NCBI RefSeq assembly: GCF_048060095.1
Contig: NZ_JBLUOA010000001.1
Coordinates: 310,001 to 374,000 of the forward strand
DNA from: JBLUOA01 sp048060095
Lineage (GTDB): Bacteria > Pseudomonadota > Alphaproteobacteria > Rhodobacterales > Rhodobacteraceae
Direction: 5' to 3'
Length of the DNA stretch: 64,000 nucleotides
Shown: positions 16,955 through 25,550 of the stretch, piece after piece
How the letters are laid out: every line of letters starts with the position of its first letter
Position numbering within the stretch: position 1 is the first letter of the stretch
Translations under genes and position numbers: made by a program
Notes under the pieces: model-generated
Seen by the model: the letters and a program-made list of their open reading frames with translations, nothing else
Database searches by the model: none
What the model was told of the DNA's origin: nothing

Positions 16955-18160
16955 CTAAAACACCCGTTTCGACACCATGAACCGTTGTGACAGCGGCAAG
17001 CTCGCCGCGCCAAGGGAGCGTGCGTCGGGGCCGATTGAACCTTCACGCACGTCCGGTTGGATCAGACCCGCCCAATTGAGCTTGCGCATTTTCTCGGCGG
17101 TCAGGTCGACCAGTTCGCGCCGCACCTCTTCCGGTAGCCAGCCATCGATCACTACCAGTTCAAAATCAATGACCGAACAGGACACAACAATTGCATGTGC
17201 CAACCCCTCCGCCGCCTGATCCAGCCAGCGGCTTAGCAGGTCGCGGTCCACATTCCACGACGCCGAGGATTCCCAAAGCGCGGCGGCATCGGCACCCGCA
17301 TCCAGCATCGACTTTTCCAAACCGGACAGCGATGCGACGTCGATCAATTGTGCGCCCTGAGTGCCACCCGCCGGAAGGGGGCCGAGCGCACCTGCATTGC
17401 CGGTCGGCCCCGTGAACAGGGCATGGTTTATGACCACCCCGCCGCCGATGAAATAGCCAACGTAGAAATACAGAAACTCCGCCGGGTAGTCCTGTCCGCC
17501 GAAGACCAATTCGGCCCCGCAGGCGCACGTCGCGTCGTTCTGCAGATAGACGGGGAAATCGTATAGATCGTCGATCTCTGCGCGGATGTCTCTCTCTTTC
17601 CAAGTGTCCATCTTGTCGCTCGGCTCATCAATGATCTTGGCCCATTCCCACAGGTAGCCGGGGATGGCGATGCCGAGCCCGGCGATGCGGTCCCGCTGTT
17701 GGGCGGTCAGTTTCTTGGTGATCTGGGCGATTGAGTCATGAACGAACCCCAGCGTCTGATCGGGTTCGGGATACCGATAGGTCAGGTGCACGCGGTCCAG
17801 AATGGTGCCGAGGAAATCGACGAGGATCATATCCGTGCTGCGTCGCCCGACCTTGAGGCCGAAGAACAACGCCCCGTCGGTCGCAAGGCGCATCGGGATG
17901 GAAGGTTGACCGACTTTACCCCGCACGGGCGCGCATCGTTCAATCAGCGACTCACCTTCAAGCTTGCGCATGATGACCGACGCGCTTTGTGCGGAAAGGC
18001 CCGTCATCCGGGCGATTTCAGCTTTTGCGGTCGGGCCGTGATTTCGCAGGATTGACAGGATCAAACGTTCGTTATGTGCGCGCAATTCGCTTTGGCTTGA
18101 GCCGCGAACAACGGGGCTGGGTGACGCTTCGGCCTCATCTGGTTTTGGAACGTCGGTCAC
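16955..18160 (-). CDS. frcR: ROK-family repressor of the frc operon
   Basis: A 401-residue regulator with a winged helix domain (about 25-80, NHGPTAKAEIARMTGLSAQS as recognition region) and a ROK sugar-kinase-like domain. The GTG at 18160 is chosen because GGAGG lies seven bases upstream; longer frames lack such a site. The zinc-binding Cys cluster of ROK kinases is absent, and the usual GELGH region reads GNAGALGPLP, so it is likely a ligand-responsive repressor rather than a kinase. It is divergent from frcB with an inverted repeat between them. The symbol follows the S. meliloti frc locus. Confidence 0.82.
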   Translation of the reverse strand: MTDVPKPDEAEASPSPVVRGSSQSELRAHNERLILSILRNHGPTAKAEIARMTGLSAQSASVIMRKLEGESLIERCAPVRGKVGQPSIPMRLATDGALFFGLKVGRRSTDMILVDFLGTILDRVHLTYRYPEPDQTLGFVHDSIAQITKKLTAQQRDRIAGLGIAIPGYLWEWAKIIDEPSDKMDTWKERDIRAEIDDLYDFPVYLQNDATCACGAELVFGGQDYPAEFLYFYVGYFIGGGVVINHALFTGPTGNAGALGPLPAGGTQGAQLIDVASLSGLEKSMLDAGADAAALWESSASWNVDRDLLSRWLDQAAEGLAHAIVVSCSVIDFELVVIDGWLPEEVRRELVDLTAEKMRKLNWAGLIQPDVREGSIGPDARSLGAASLPLSQRFMVSKRVF

Positions 18161-18208
18161 GAAGATCCTCCATCTCGTTCGCAAAGCATGAAGCCTTCGG
18201 CGCCATCT

Positions 18209-18244
18209 TGTCAATAATAAACCAACTTGATTTATTTATTGACA
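18209..18244. promoter_or_regulatory. Inverted repeat, candidate FrcR operator
   Basis: TGTCAATAATAAA and TTTATTTATTGACA form an inverted repeat with one unpaired base around a nine-base centre, in the divergent frcR-frcB gap. AT-rich arms with AATAAA/TTTATT half-sites are typical of ROK repressor operators. Binding is inferred. Confidence 0.5.
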
Positions 18245-18362
18245 GAGACCGTAGAATCGTTGTTCTTTAACGATCAGGGTGGAGTGGTGCTGCGCATCTT
18301 TCATCTTTCGATCAGGTGGGTGAACCGCCAAATCTCTGGATTCCGTTATGGGAGGAACGTCC

Positions 18363-19388
18363 GTGAACAAGCTATTTATGGGGGCCGCCGCTGGCCTGCT
18401 GACAACCACATTGGCGAGCACTGCTTTTGCCGACGGCCACGCCCCGACCGTGTGCCTTATCACCAAGACCGATACCAATCCCTTCTTCGTGAAAATGAAG
18501 GAAGGCGCCGAAGCTATGGCGTCGGAGCTGGGCATGAACCTGATGTCGTTTGCCGGTAAGGTCGATGGCGACCACGAAACGCAGGTGCAAGCGATTGAAA
18601 CCTGCATTCTGGATGGTGCGAAAGGTATTCTGATCACCGCGTCCGACACGTCTTCGATTGTGTCTGCTGTCACGCAGGCCCGCGATGCCGGGCTGCTGGT
18701 GATTGCACTCGACACACCGCTTGAGCCGATCGACGCGGCCGATGCGACCTTCGCCACCGACAACTTCATCGCGGGTGAGCTGATCGGCCAGTGGGCCGCG
18801 GCGCAGCTCGGTGACGAAGCTGCCAATGCCAAAATCGCCATGCTTGACCTTGCCGTAAGCCAGCCGACCGTTGGCGTGCTGCGCGACCAAGGCTTCCTGC
18901 AAGGGTTTGGCATCGACATCGCAGATCCCGGCAAATGGGGTGACGAAGACGATCCCCGCATCGTTGGCCATGACGTGACCCAAGGCAACGAAGAGGGTGG
19001 CCGCCGCGCGATGGAAAACCTGCTGGCGACCGACCCGGAAATCAACGTGGTCTACACGATCAACGAACCTGCTGCCGCTGGTGCCTATGAGGCGTTGAAG
19101 GCGATTGGTCGCGAAAACGACGTGCTGATCGTGTCCGTTGATGGCGGGTGCCCCGGCGTTCAAAACATCGCGGACGGTGTGATCGGCGCGACCTCGCAGC
19201 AATACCCGCTGCAAATGGCTGCGCTTGGCGTTCAGGCGATCAAGGCGTGGGCCGACGATGGCACCAAGCCCGAGCCGACCGAGGGCAAAGACTTCGTCGA
19301 CACTGGCGTGGCACTTGTCACCGACCAGCCTGCCGAGGGCGTCGAGTCAATCTCGGTTGAAGAAGGCATGAACCTCTGCTGGGGTTAA
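18363..19388 (+). CDS. frcB: Fructose-type ABC transporter substrate-binding protein
   Basis: A 341-residue periplasmic binding protein of the ribose/fructose class. The GTG at 18363 follows GGAGGA by six bases. The signal peptide is MNKLFMGAAAGLLTTTLAST and cleaves near AFA-DGH. The binding fold starts TVCLITKTDTNPFFVKMKEG and includes GILITASDTSSI and VIALDTPLEP. FrcB in S. meliloti binds fructose, mannose and ribose; the order ROK regulator, binding protein, permease, ATPase, FrcK-like kinase here matches that locus. A stem-loop follows the stop, as often seen after binding-protein genes. Confidence 0.88.
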   Translation: MNKLFMGAAAGLLTTTLASTAFADGHAPTVCLITKTDTNPFFVKMKEGAEAMASELGMNLMSFAGKVDGDHETQVQAIETCILDGAKGILITASDTSSIVSAVTQARDAGLLVIALDTPLEPIDAADATFATDNFIAGELIGQWAAAQLGDEAANAKIAMLDLAVSQPTVGVLRDQGFLQGFGIDIADPGKWGDEDDPRIVGHDVTQGNEEGGRRAMENLLATDPEINVVYTINEPAAAGAYEALKAIGRENDVLIVSVDGGCPGVQNIADGVIGATSQQYPLQMAALGVQAIKAWADDGTKPEPTEGKDFVDTGVALVTDQPAEGVESISVEEGMNLCWG

Positions 19389-19405
19389 TCGCTGACTAGG
19401 AATTT

Positions 19406-19432
19406 TCGGGGGGCGGGTTCTCCGCCCTCCGA
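19406..19432 (+). other. Intercistronic stem-loop between frcB and frcC
   Basis: An eleven-pair stem, TCGGGGGGCGG with CCGCCCTCCGA (one G-U), around the loop GTTCT. No T run follows, so it is more likely to stabilise the frcB message or cause partial termination than to end the operon. Confidence 0.6.
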
Positions 19433-19522
19433 CATAAACGGGACGGCGACAATCGCCGGCTTATCTGGGACACTCCAGACACAACACTCAATTTCCTCAG
19501 CCCTAAGTTGGAAGTGATCGAG

Positions 19523-20596
19523 ATGTCTTCGCAAAACACAAAAAGCGATAATTACGAGGCCGCCGTTGCGGACAGTCCGCAAACCGTGGCGGCGTTCGAC
19601 GATCATAAGCGCGGTCTGATCGGTTCGATCCAGCACCTGCTGCACGTCAATCCGTCACTGGTGCCGCTGATCGTTCTTGTCGCGGCGATCATCGCGTTTG
19701 GGATTTTACAGGGGTCGAAGTTCTTCTCCCCCTTCGCGCTGACCCTGATCCTGCAACAGGTGCAGATCGTCGGTATCGTCGCGGCGGCGCAAAGCCTTGT
19801 TATCCTGACCGCCGGTATCGACCTTAGCGTGGGGGCGATCATGGTGCTGTCATCGGTGGTGATGGGGCAGTTCACCTTCCGCTATGGCCTGCCGCCGTCG
19901 ATTGCCGTGATCTGCGGGCTTGCATGTGGCACGCTGATCGGGGCGATCAACGGCTGGCTGGTTAGCAAGGTCAAGCTGCCACCCTTCATCGTGACGCTGG
20001 GCATGTGGCAAATCGTGCTCGCCACGAACTTCCTCTATTCCGCCAACGAAACCATCCGCAGTCAGGAGATTGAGGCGAACGCGCCGCTGCTTCAACTGTT
20101 CGGGGCAAAGTTCAACATTGGCGGCGCGGTTCTTACCGTTGGCGTGGTCTTCATGCTGCTGCTGATCCTTGTGCTGTCCTACGCCTTGAAACACACGGCT
20201 TGGGGGCGACACGTCTATGCCGTCGGGGACGATCCCGAAGCGGCGGAGCTGTCGGGCGTGAACGTTCACAAGACGCTGATGTCAGTCTACATGCTGTCGG
20301 GTCTGATCTGCGCCTTCGCGGGCTGGGCGTTGATTGGTCGGATCGGATCGGTCTCTCCCACCTCGGGGCAGTTGGCCAATATTGAAAGCATCACCGCTGT
20401 GGTGATCGGTGGCATCTCGCTGTTCGGCGGGCGGGGATCAATCCTCGGCACGTTGTTCGGGGCGCTGATCGTTGGGGTGTTCACGCTTGGGCTGCGCCTT
20501 ATGGGCGCGGACGCGCAGTGGACCTTCCTGTTGATCGGCCTTCTTATCATCGCCGCTGTTGCGGTTGACCAGTGGATCAGAAAGGTATCGGCATGA
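19523..20596 (+). CDS. frcC: Fructose-type ABC transporter permease
   Basis: A 357-residue inner-membrane permease of the RbsC/FrcC class with about ten helices. The family loop LVILTAGIDLSVGAIMVLSS and the EAA-like region YAVGDDPEAAELSGVNVHKT are present, and ISLFGGRGSILGTLFGALIV lies near the end. The ATG at 19523 follows GGAAG; a GTG at 19514 is possible. The stop overlaps the frcA start as ATGA. Confidence 0.9.
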   Translation: MSSQNTKSDNYEAAVADSPQTVAAFDDHKRGLIGSIQHLLHVNPSLVPLIVLVAAIIAFGILQGSKFFSPFALTLILQQVQIVGIVAAAQSLVILTAGIDLSVGAIMVLSSVVMGQFTFRYGLPPSIAVICGLACGTLIGAINGWLVSKVKLPPFIVTLGMWQIVLATNFLYSANETIRSQEIEANAPLLQLFGAKFNIGGAVLTVGVVFMLLLILVLSYALKHTAWGRHVYAVGDDPEAAELSGVNVHKTLMSVYMLSGLICAFAGWALIGRIGSVSPTSGQLANIESITAVVIGGISLFGGRGSILGTLFGALIVGVFTLGLRLMGADAQWTFLLIGLLIIAAVAVDQWIRKVSA

Positions 20597-21375
20597 CGGA
20601 GCCTATTCTTAAAGGACGCAACCTCGTCAAACGGTATGGTCGTGTCACTGCCCTCGACCATTGCGATTTCGATCTGATGCCGGGTGAGATTCTGGCCGTC
20701 ATCGGCGACAACGGAGCAGGCAAGTCCACGCTGATCAAGGCCGTGTCCGGCGCGGTGATCCCGGATGAGGGCGACGTATGGCTCGACGGGCAAAAGGTGA
20801 ATTTCCATTCGCCCATCGACGCCCGCGATGCCGGGATCGAAACGGTCTATCAAACGCTCGCCATGTCGCCCGCGCTGTCGATTGCCGACAATATTTTCAT
20901 GGGGCGGGAAATCCGCAGGCCGGGCATCCGGGGGTCGCTGCTTCGGCAACTCGACCGTCCGGCGATGGAGAAGTTTGCCCGCGACAAGCTAAGCGAACTG
21001 GGCCTGATGACGATCCAGAACATCAATCAGGCGGTCGAAACGCTGTCCGGTGGTCAGCGTCAGGGTGTCGCGGTGGCCCGCGCCGCAGCGTTCGGATCGA
21101 AAGTCATTATTCTGGATGAGCCGACCGCAGCCCTTGGCGTGAAGGAAAGCCGCAAGGTGCTTGAGTTGATCCAAGACGTGAAATCGCGGGGTATTCCAAT
21201 CATCCTGATCAGCCACAACATGCCCCATGTGTTTGAGGTCGCGGACCGTATCCACGTGCACCGCCTTGGCAAGCGATTGTGCGTGATCGACCCGAAGGAT
21301 CACTCGATGTCAGACGCGGTTGCCTATATGACCGGGGCCAAAGAACCGGCCGAGGTTGAGAATGTCATCGCCTGA
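20593..21375 (+). CDS. frcA: Fructose-type ABC transporter ATPase
   Basis: A 260-residue cytoplasmic ATPase with a single nucleotide-binding domain, as in FrcA, unlike the double RbsA/XylG type. Walker A is GDNGAGKSTL, the signature is LSGGQRQGVAVARA, Walker B is VIILDEPTAALG, and the switch His is in ILISHNMPHV. It overlaps frcC by four bases and frcK by 14, giving a tightly coupled operon. Confidence 0.92.
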   Translation: MTEPILKGRNLVKRYGRVTALDHCDFDLMPGEILAVIGDNGAGKSTLIKAVSGAVIPDEGDVWLDGQKVNFHSPIDARDAGIETVYQTLAMSPALSIADNIFMGREIRRPGIRGSLLRQLDRPAMEKFARDKLSELGLMTIQNINQAVETLSGGQRQGVAVARAAAFGSKVIILDEPTAALGVKESRKVLELIQDVKSRGIPIILISHNMPHVFEVADRIHVHRLGKRLCVIDPKDHSMSDAVAYMTGAKEPAEVENVIA

Positions 21376-22003
21376 GGCGCTTGAACGGCCGTCCCTCGGC
21401 GACCTGACACAACGTATCCTGACCCTGCCCCGCGACCTGGGGCGGCGGGTGGTTGCGGTGGCCGGCGCACCGGCAAGCGGGAAATCCGTGCTGGCCGAAA
21501 CACTGACCAAGATGGTCAATCAGGCGGGCCGGGCGGCGCGGACAATCCCGATGGATGGCTTCCACCTCGACAACGCGATCCTAGACGCGCGGGGACTTCG
21601 CGCCTGCAAGGGCGCCCCGGAAACCTTCGATGCGTCGGGCTTCATCAACCTGATGGGCCGTCTGAAGCGGGGCGGAGAGGTCGTGTATCCGCTGTTCGAC
21701 CGTGAACGGGACATTGCGATCTCCGGCGCGGCAGTGATCGAAGCCGACTGCGATGTCGCCATCGTCGAAGGCAACTATCTGCTGCTGGATGAAGACCCAT
21801 GGCGCGCGCTCGCCCCGCTGTGGGATCTTTCGATCTGGTTGGAAACGCCCGAGGCGGTGCTGCGCGAACGCTGTGTGCAACGCTGGCTCAATCACAACCA
21901 CACGCCCGAAGCGGCGCTCGCCCGCGCCGAGGGGAATGATCTGGCCAACGCCCGCCGGATCAGCGCCACACGCCTTCCCGCAGACGTGACACTGAACGAT
22001 TAA
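21362..22003 (+). CDS. frcK: FrcK-like P-loop kinase
   Basis: A 213-residue P-loop protein of the uridine/pantothenate kinase-like fold. Walker A is GAPASGKSVLAE; IPMDGFHLDNAIL and VAIVEGNYLLLDEDPW are typical of the FrcK group. In S. meliloti frcK lies at the end of the fructose transporter operon; its substrate is not firmly established, so phosphorylating the imported sugar is only an inference. The ATG at 21362 is inside the end of frcA. A GAAAACC/GGTTTTC stem (22010-22034) follows but lacks a T run. Confidence 0.82.
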   Translation: MSSPEALERPSLGDLTQRILTLPRDLGRRVVAVAGAPASGKSVLAETLTKMVNQAGRAARTIPMDGFHLDNAILDARGLRACKGAPETFDASGFINLMGRLKRGGEVVYPLFDRERDIAISGAAVIEADCDVAIVEGNYLLLDEDPWRALAPLWDLSIWLETPEAVLRERCVQRWLNHNHTPEAALARAEGNDLANARRISATRLPADVTLND

Positions 22004-22202
22004 CGGCGCGAAAACCGCGATTTTGGAGGTTTTCCGGCGCAGATAGAGGCTCTTCCGCAACCCTTTGCAAATAAGCGTATCGCGATAGGGGCCGTTTTTG
22101 TTGACGGCTGGCGAATGCTCCTTAATTCTAAGTCCGCTTTTGTGCTGCTGCCTGACGTGCTGCGCTGAAACTCGGGGTTTTGGTATTTGGGGAAGACGAC
22201 GA

Positions 22203-22781
22203 ATGATTAACCGTAGACGATTTTTGACGACCGCCGCTGCATCGGCGGCGCTGGCGCCTGTTGCGAGTTTTGCCCAAGAGGCGACGCAAACCTCCGAAGT
22301 TCCGGAATACCTGCTGCCCCGTATCGTGCGGATCAGCGAAGAATTCACCCCCGGCGAAATCCATGTTCTGCCAAGCGAGTTCTCGCTTTACTGGACCATG
22401 CCGGACCAAAAGGCGATCCGCTACGCTGTCGGCATCGGACGCCCCGGCTTGTACGAAGCCGGAGAATTCTACGTCGGCGCCAAAAAGGAGTGGCCAAGCT
22501 GGCGGCCGACCGATGACATGATCCGCCGCCAACCTGAGCAATATGAACAATTCGCAGACGGCATGCCGGGTGGCGTCAACAATCCGCTGGGCGCCCGCGC
22601 ACTTTACCTGTTTGCGCCGGGCCGTGGCGATACGTTCCTACGCATCCACGGCACGAACCGGCCTTCGACCATCGGCACGGCAGTGTCAAACGGCTGCGCC
22701 CGGCTGGTGAACAGCCACATGGTCCACCTTTACAACCAGGTGCCGCTGCAAACCCGCGTGGTTCTTTACAGCGCGGCCTAG
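22203..22781 (+). CDS. L,D-transpeptidase with Tat-type signal
   Basis: A 192-residue YkuD-domain protein. The signal MINRRRFLTTAAASAALAPV carries a twin-arginine pattern, so Tat export is likely. The catalytic motif HGTNRPSTIGTAVSNGCARL is intact, with His149 and the nucleophile Cys165. These enzymes make 3-3 cross-links in peptidoglycan or attach proteins to it. The upstream in-frame extension to 22098 has no signal peptide and is not used. It stands 200 bases after frcK and is convergent with the VaFE-like gene, whose stop is two bases away. Confidence 0.9.
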   Translation: MINRRRFLTTAAASAALAPVASFAQEATQTSEVPEYLLPRIVRISEEFTPGEIHVLPSEFSLYWTMPDQKAIRYAVGIGRPGLYEAGEFYVGAKKEWPSWRPTDDMIRRQPEQYEQFADGMPGGVNNPLGARALYLFAPGRGDTFLRIHGTNRPSTIGTAVSNGCARLVNSHMVHLYNQVPLQTRVVLYSAA

Positions 22782-22783
22782 GC

Positions 22784-23698
22784 CTATTGCTCTTCGAACG
22801 GCACGCCGATCTTGATCGTCTGCTCCTCAGCGTCGACGCTAAGGTCGGATGCGATCATCACGGGCATTGGCGCGTCCGGTAGCCACGACAGCGATCCGTC
22901 TTCGTGAAGCTCGACCCGGTTCTGATGGTATAGGCCAACGGTCGGGGCGAGCTTGATGCCGTCAAAGCCTTCCGGCACTTCGAACTCTAGCGTGACGCTG
23001 CCGTTTTTCTCATCCGGAATGTATTCTGGAATGCTGGCGAATACCCCGGCGGTCTGGCCGCTGGGTGTCAGTAATTGGCCCCAGATCGTGTATTTGTAGC
23101 CTTCGACGAGGTTGATGAATTCCACATCCGCGCTGATCGTTCCGCCTTCGGGGGCAAGCGATTGGTCCCCATCTGCGGCATCGGCGGCGGTGACGGAGAT
23201 GCTCTGGATCGCGTGGGATTGAATCGTCTGGTCGAGGTTTGCGGTGTCGTCAAGTTTGGCCAGTGCGGCGGAGTCGTCAGCGGTCGCCGGGTCGACTTCG
23301 CCTTCGTAAAGCGTGGCGAGCACGACATAGTCGATATTGAACTCCGTCCGGTTCTGCGGAACGGGCAGTTCGACGCTTACCGTTCCGGCGGCAGCGTCAG
23401 GGGTGAAGGTCACGAATTCGATGTCGCCGACCACATCTTCGGTCGTCAGGCTGAATAGTTGGGCGGCCAGTGTATAAGGCTGCCCGGCAGTCAAACCGTC
23501 ATAGGTCACGTCGTCGCGAACAGTGCCGCCGACCCGTGTGAAAAAACGATTGTCGTCGACAGTGTCGAGAGCGACGCCCGACAGCGTTACGCCATCTTGG
23601 GCCGCAACGCGATCCGTCAAACCAATGCACGCCAACGCACAAATTAGTGCGAGAGACGTGCGGCGAAAGGGCGGGGTGTGAGTGAGTGTGTTTTTCAT
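22784..23698 (-). CDS. Secreted protein with two VaFE-like repeats
   Basis: A 304-residue protein with a signal peptide (about 1-34, ending VAAQ). The rest is two beta-rich repeats of about 130 residues (about 36-164 and 166-300). Each has a pattern such as AADAADGDQSLAPEGGTISA, then a GYKYTIWGQLL-like strand, and ends with a Gln-Thr pair (LDQTIQ at 156-161; EEQTIKI at 291-297). This resembles the VaFE/T-Q ester-bond domain of Gram-positive adhesins. The partner Thr at the first strand is not clear in either repeat. No sorting signal is seen. Function unknown. Confidence 0.6.
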   Translation of the reverse strand: MKNTLTHTPPFRRTSLALICALACIGLTDRVAAQDGVTLSGVALDTVDDNRFFTRVGGTVRDDVTYDGLTAGQPYTLAAQLFSLTTEDVVGDIEFVTFTPDAAAGTVSVELPVPQNRTEFNIDYVVLATLYEGEVDPATADDSAALAKLDDTANLDQTIQSHAIQSISVTAADAADGDQSLAPEGGTISADVEFINLVEGYKYTIWGQLLTPSGQTAGVFASIPEYIPDEKNGSVTLEFEVPEGFDGIKLAPTVGLYHQNRVELHEDGSLSWLPDAPMPVMIASDLSVDAEEQTIKIGVPFEEQ

Positions 23699-23890
23699 GG
23701 GGTCGGGGATTTACGCCGATTGCCCATGACGGTCAAAATCGCAAATGGCGAAGAATCGCTGCGGTTTCAGCGGTAGATGGCCGAAAGTGACGGTATATCC
23801 CGAAAAAAGAATGGCTTAGATCATCGGTAATCTGCGCAGGGCGTTGTCATATTCCCGCCGAAATACCACGTTGCCCGTGCGCTTTTTCTT

Positions 23891-25123
23891 TTAGCGAAGT
23901 CGCTGAAGCAGTGCCATTGTCGGCTCACCATTCACCGGTAATCCGGTGCTTGATTGATAGGCCCGGATCGCGCTGATCGTGTTCGGACCGATCACGCCAT
24001 CATCGCCTTGGGTGTCAAACCCTCGCGCTGTCAGGCGGCGCTGAAGCTCTTTCCTATTGTCGATGGTCATGCCTTGCGCATCCGGCGGAAATGCACCGCG
24101 CAACGCTGGCTTGCCCGCAATCCGGTCGGCCAGATGACCGACGCCGATGCCGTAGCTTTGCGAATTGTTGTAGCGCAGGATAACGCCGAAGTTTCGGAAC
24201 ACCGCAAAGGCCGGGGCGTTCGGTCCCTGCGGCATCAGAATCGCGGTCGATCCGTAGTTCGGCAGCGGTCGACCAGCCGCATCTGTCACGCCACGCTCGT
24301 TCCACGCAGATGCGCTGCGGGCATTGCCGCGCCCTGCAAGCGATGTGTTGAACCCGCTGGGAAGGCGCACTTCTGTCCCCCAAGGCTGCCCGGCCCGCCA
24401 ACCTGATCGCTGCAGATACGCGGCCGCTGAGGCCAGCGCATCCGTCGGGTCTTCGGACCAGATATCGCGCCGCCCGTCGCCGGTGAAATCCACGGCATAG
24501 GCCTGATACGAGGTCGGGATGAATTGCGTATGCCCCATCGCTCCGGCCCAGCTTCCGGTCATGCGATCCGCCGTAATGTCGCCCCGCTGAAGAATGCGAA
24601 GCGCCGCGATTAGCTGCTGTTCGAAAAACGCGCCCCGCCGTCCGTCAAAGGCCAGGGTCGACAGGGCAGAGATCACTGGAATATCGCCCCGGCGTTCGCC
24701 GTATTTGCTTTCAAGTCCCCAGATCGCCGTCACGACTTCGGACGCGACACCATACCGGTTTTCGATCGCCCCAAGGGTCGCGGCATATCGGCGGCGGTTC
24801 GCGCGGCCTTTCTCGATCCGCTCATCCGACGCGGCGATGGCAAGGTAATCCTCAAGCGTTCGGGTAAATTCAGTCTGGTTTCGATCCTTTTCAACGACTG
24901 AGGGAAGGTAGCCCACATTGCGAAACGCCCGATCAAGCGTCGCGGCCGAGATCCCCGATCCCGCCGCCCGCGATCGAAACGCTGCAACCCAGGAATCAAA
25001 CGCCGGGTTCGAAGTCGGAATCGCCGAGACCCTCGAAGCCTGCGGTTGCGTGCCGCCGCCCACACAGGCCGACAATGCGCTGGCCAGCAGCGACAATGTG
25101 ATGGTTCGCCTCGATAGAGTCAT
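23891..25123 (-). CDS. Lytic murein transglycosylase lipoprotein (MltB type)
   Basis: A 410-residue outer-membrane lipoprotein. The signal MTLSRRTITLSLLASALSAC has the lipobox LSAC with Cys20. The transglycosylase domain includes AIWGLESKYGERRGDIPVIS (catalytic Glu) and AGAMGHTQFIPTSYQAYAVD. A C-terminal peptidoglycan-binding domain ends the protein (ELQRRLTARGFDTQGDDGVI). The ATG at 25123 is preferred because GGGAGG lies eight bases upstream; the ATG at 25129 is too close to it. It cleaves the glycan strand with 1,6-anhydro ends. It stands alone, near tRNA-Leu. Confidence 0.9.
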   Translation of the reverse strand: MTLSRRTITLSLLASALSACVGGGTQPQASRVSAIPTSNPAFDSWVAAFRSRAAGSGISAATLDRAFRNVGYLPSVVEKDRNQTEFTRTLEDYLAIAASDERIEKGRANRRRYAATLGAIENRYGVASEVVTAIWGLESKYGERRGDIPVISALSTLAFDGRRGAFFEQQLIAALRILQRGDITADRMTGSWAGAMGHTQFIPTSYQAYAVDFTGDGRRDIWSEDPTDALASAAAYLQRSGWRAGQPWGTEVRLPSGFNTSLAGRGNARSASAWNERGVTDAAGRPLPNYGSTAILMPQGPNAPAFAVFRNFGVILRYNNSQSYGIGVGHLADRIAGKPALRGAFPPDAQGMTIDNRKELQRRLTARGFDTQGDDGVIGPNTISAIRAYQSSTGLPVNGEPTMALLQRLR

Positions 25124-25322
25124 GCTCATGCCCTCCCACAGGATGCTTTTGCATTGGAATACCTGACGGCGGAGGGCGCGGAAAGGGTGGAACGCGTCGG
25201 GGCAAGACACACAGCATGATGCCGCTTGCCACGCTTTCGCGAACGCACAGGAATTAATTGCCGAATTGGCTGTTGGTTTGATTTTTTTGGGATGGTCGGT
25301 GTTTCGCGACGCAAAGAACCGA

Positions 25323-25409
25323 TGGTGCCCAGGAGAGGACTCGAACCTCCACATCCTTGCGAATACTAGCACCTGAAGCTAGCGCGTCTACCAATTCCGC
25401 CACCTGGGC
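25323..25409 (-). tRNA. tRNA-Leu (anticodon CAG)
   Basis: An 87-base tRNA with a long variable arm. The acceptor GCCCAGG pairs with CCTGGGC, then A and encoded CCA. The anticodon loop TTCAGGT holds CAG (plus-strand positions 25373-25375). The D-arm region GGCGGAATTGGTAGACGCG matches bacterial Leu tRNAs. Confidence 0.96.
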
Positions 25410-25550
25410 AGGTGTCGTTCGCCGCGATGTAATATCAGTGGCGGGGCGTGTCAACGGGATTCGAGGGTTTTGGTGCGCGACGTGATAGCGGCTTGTTCCG
25501 ATGCGTCTTGGAAGCTATTTAGAATGTGAAATTCAGACGCGGAGTGTCCA

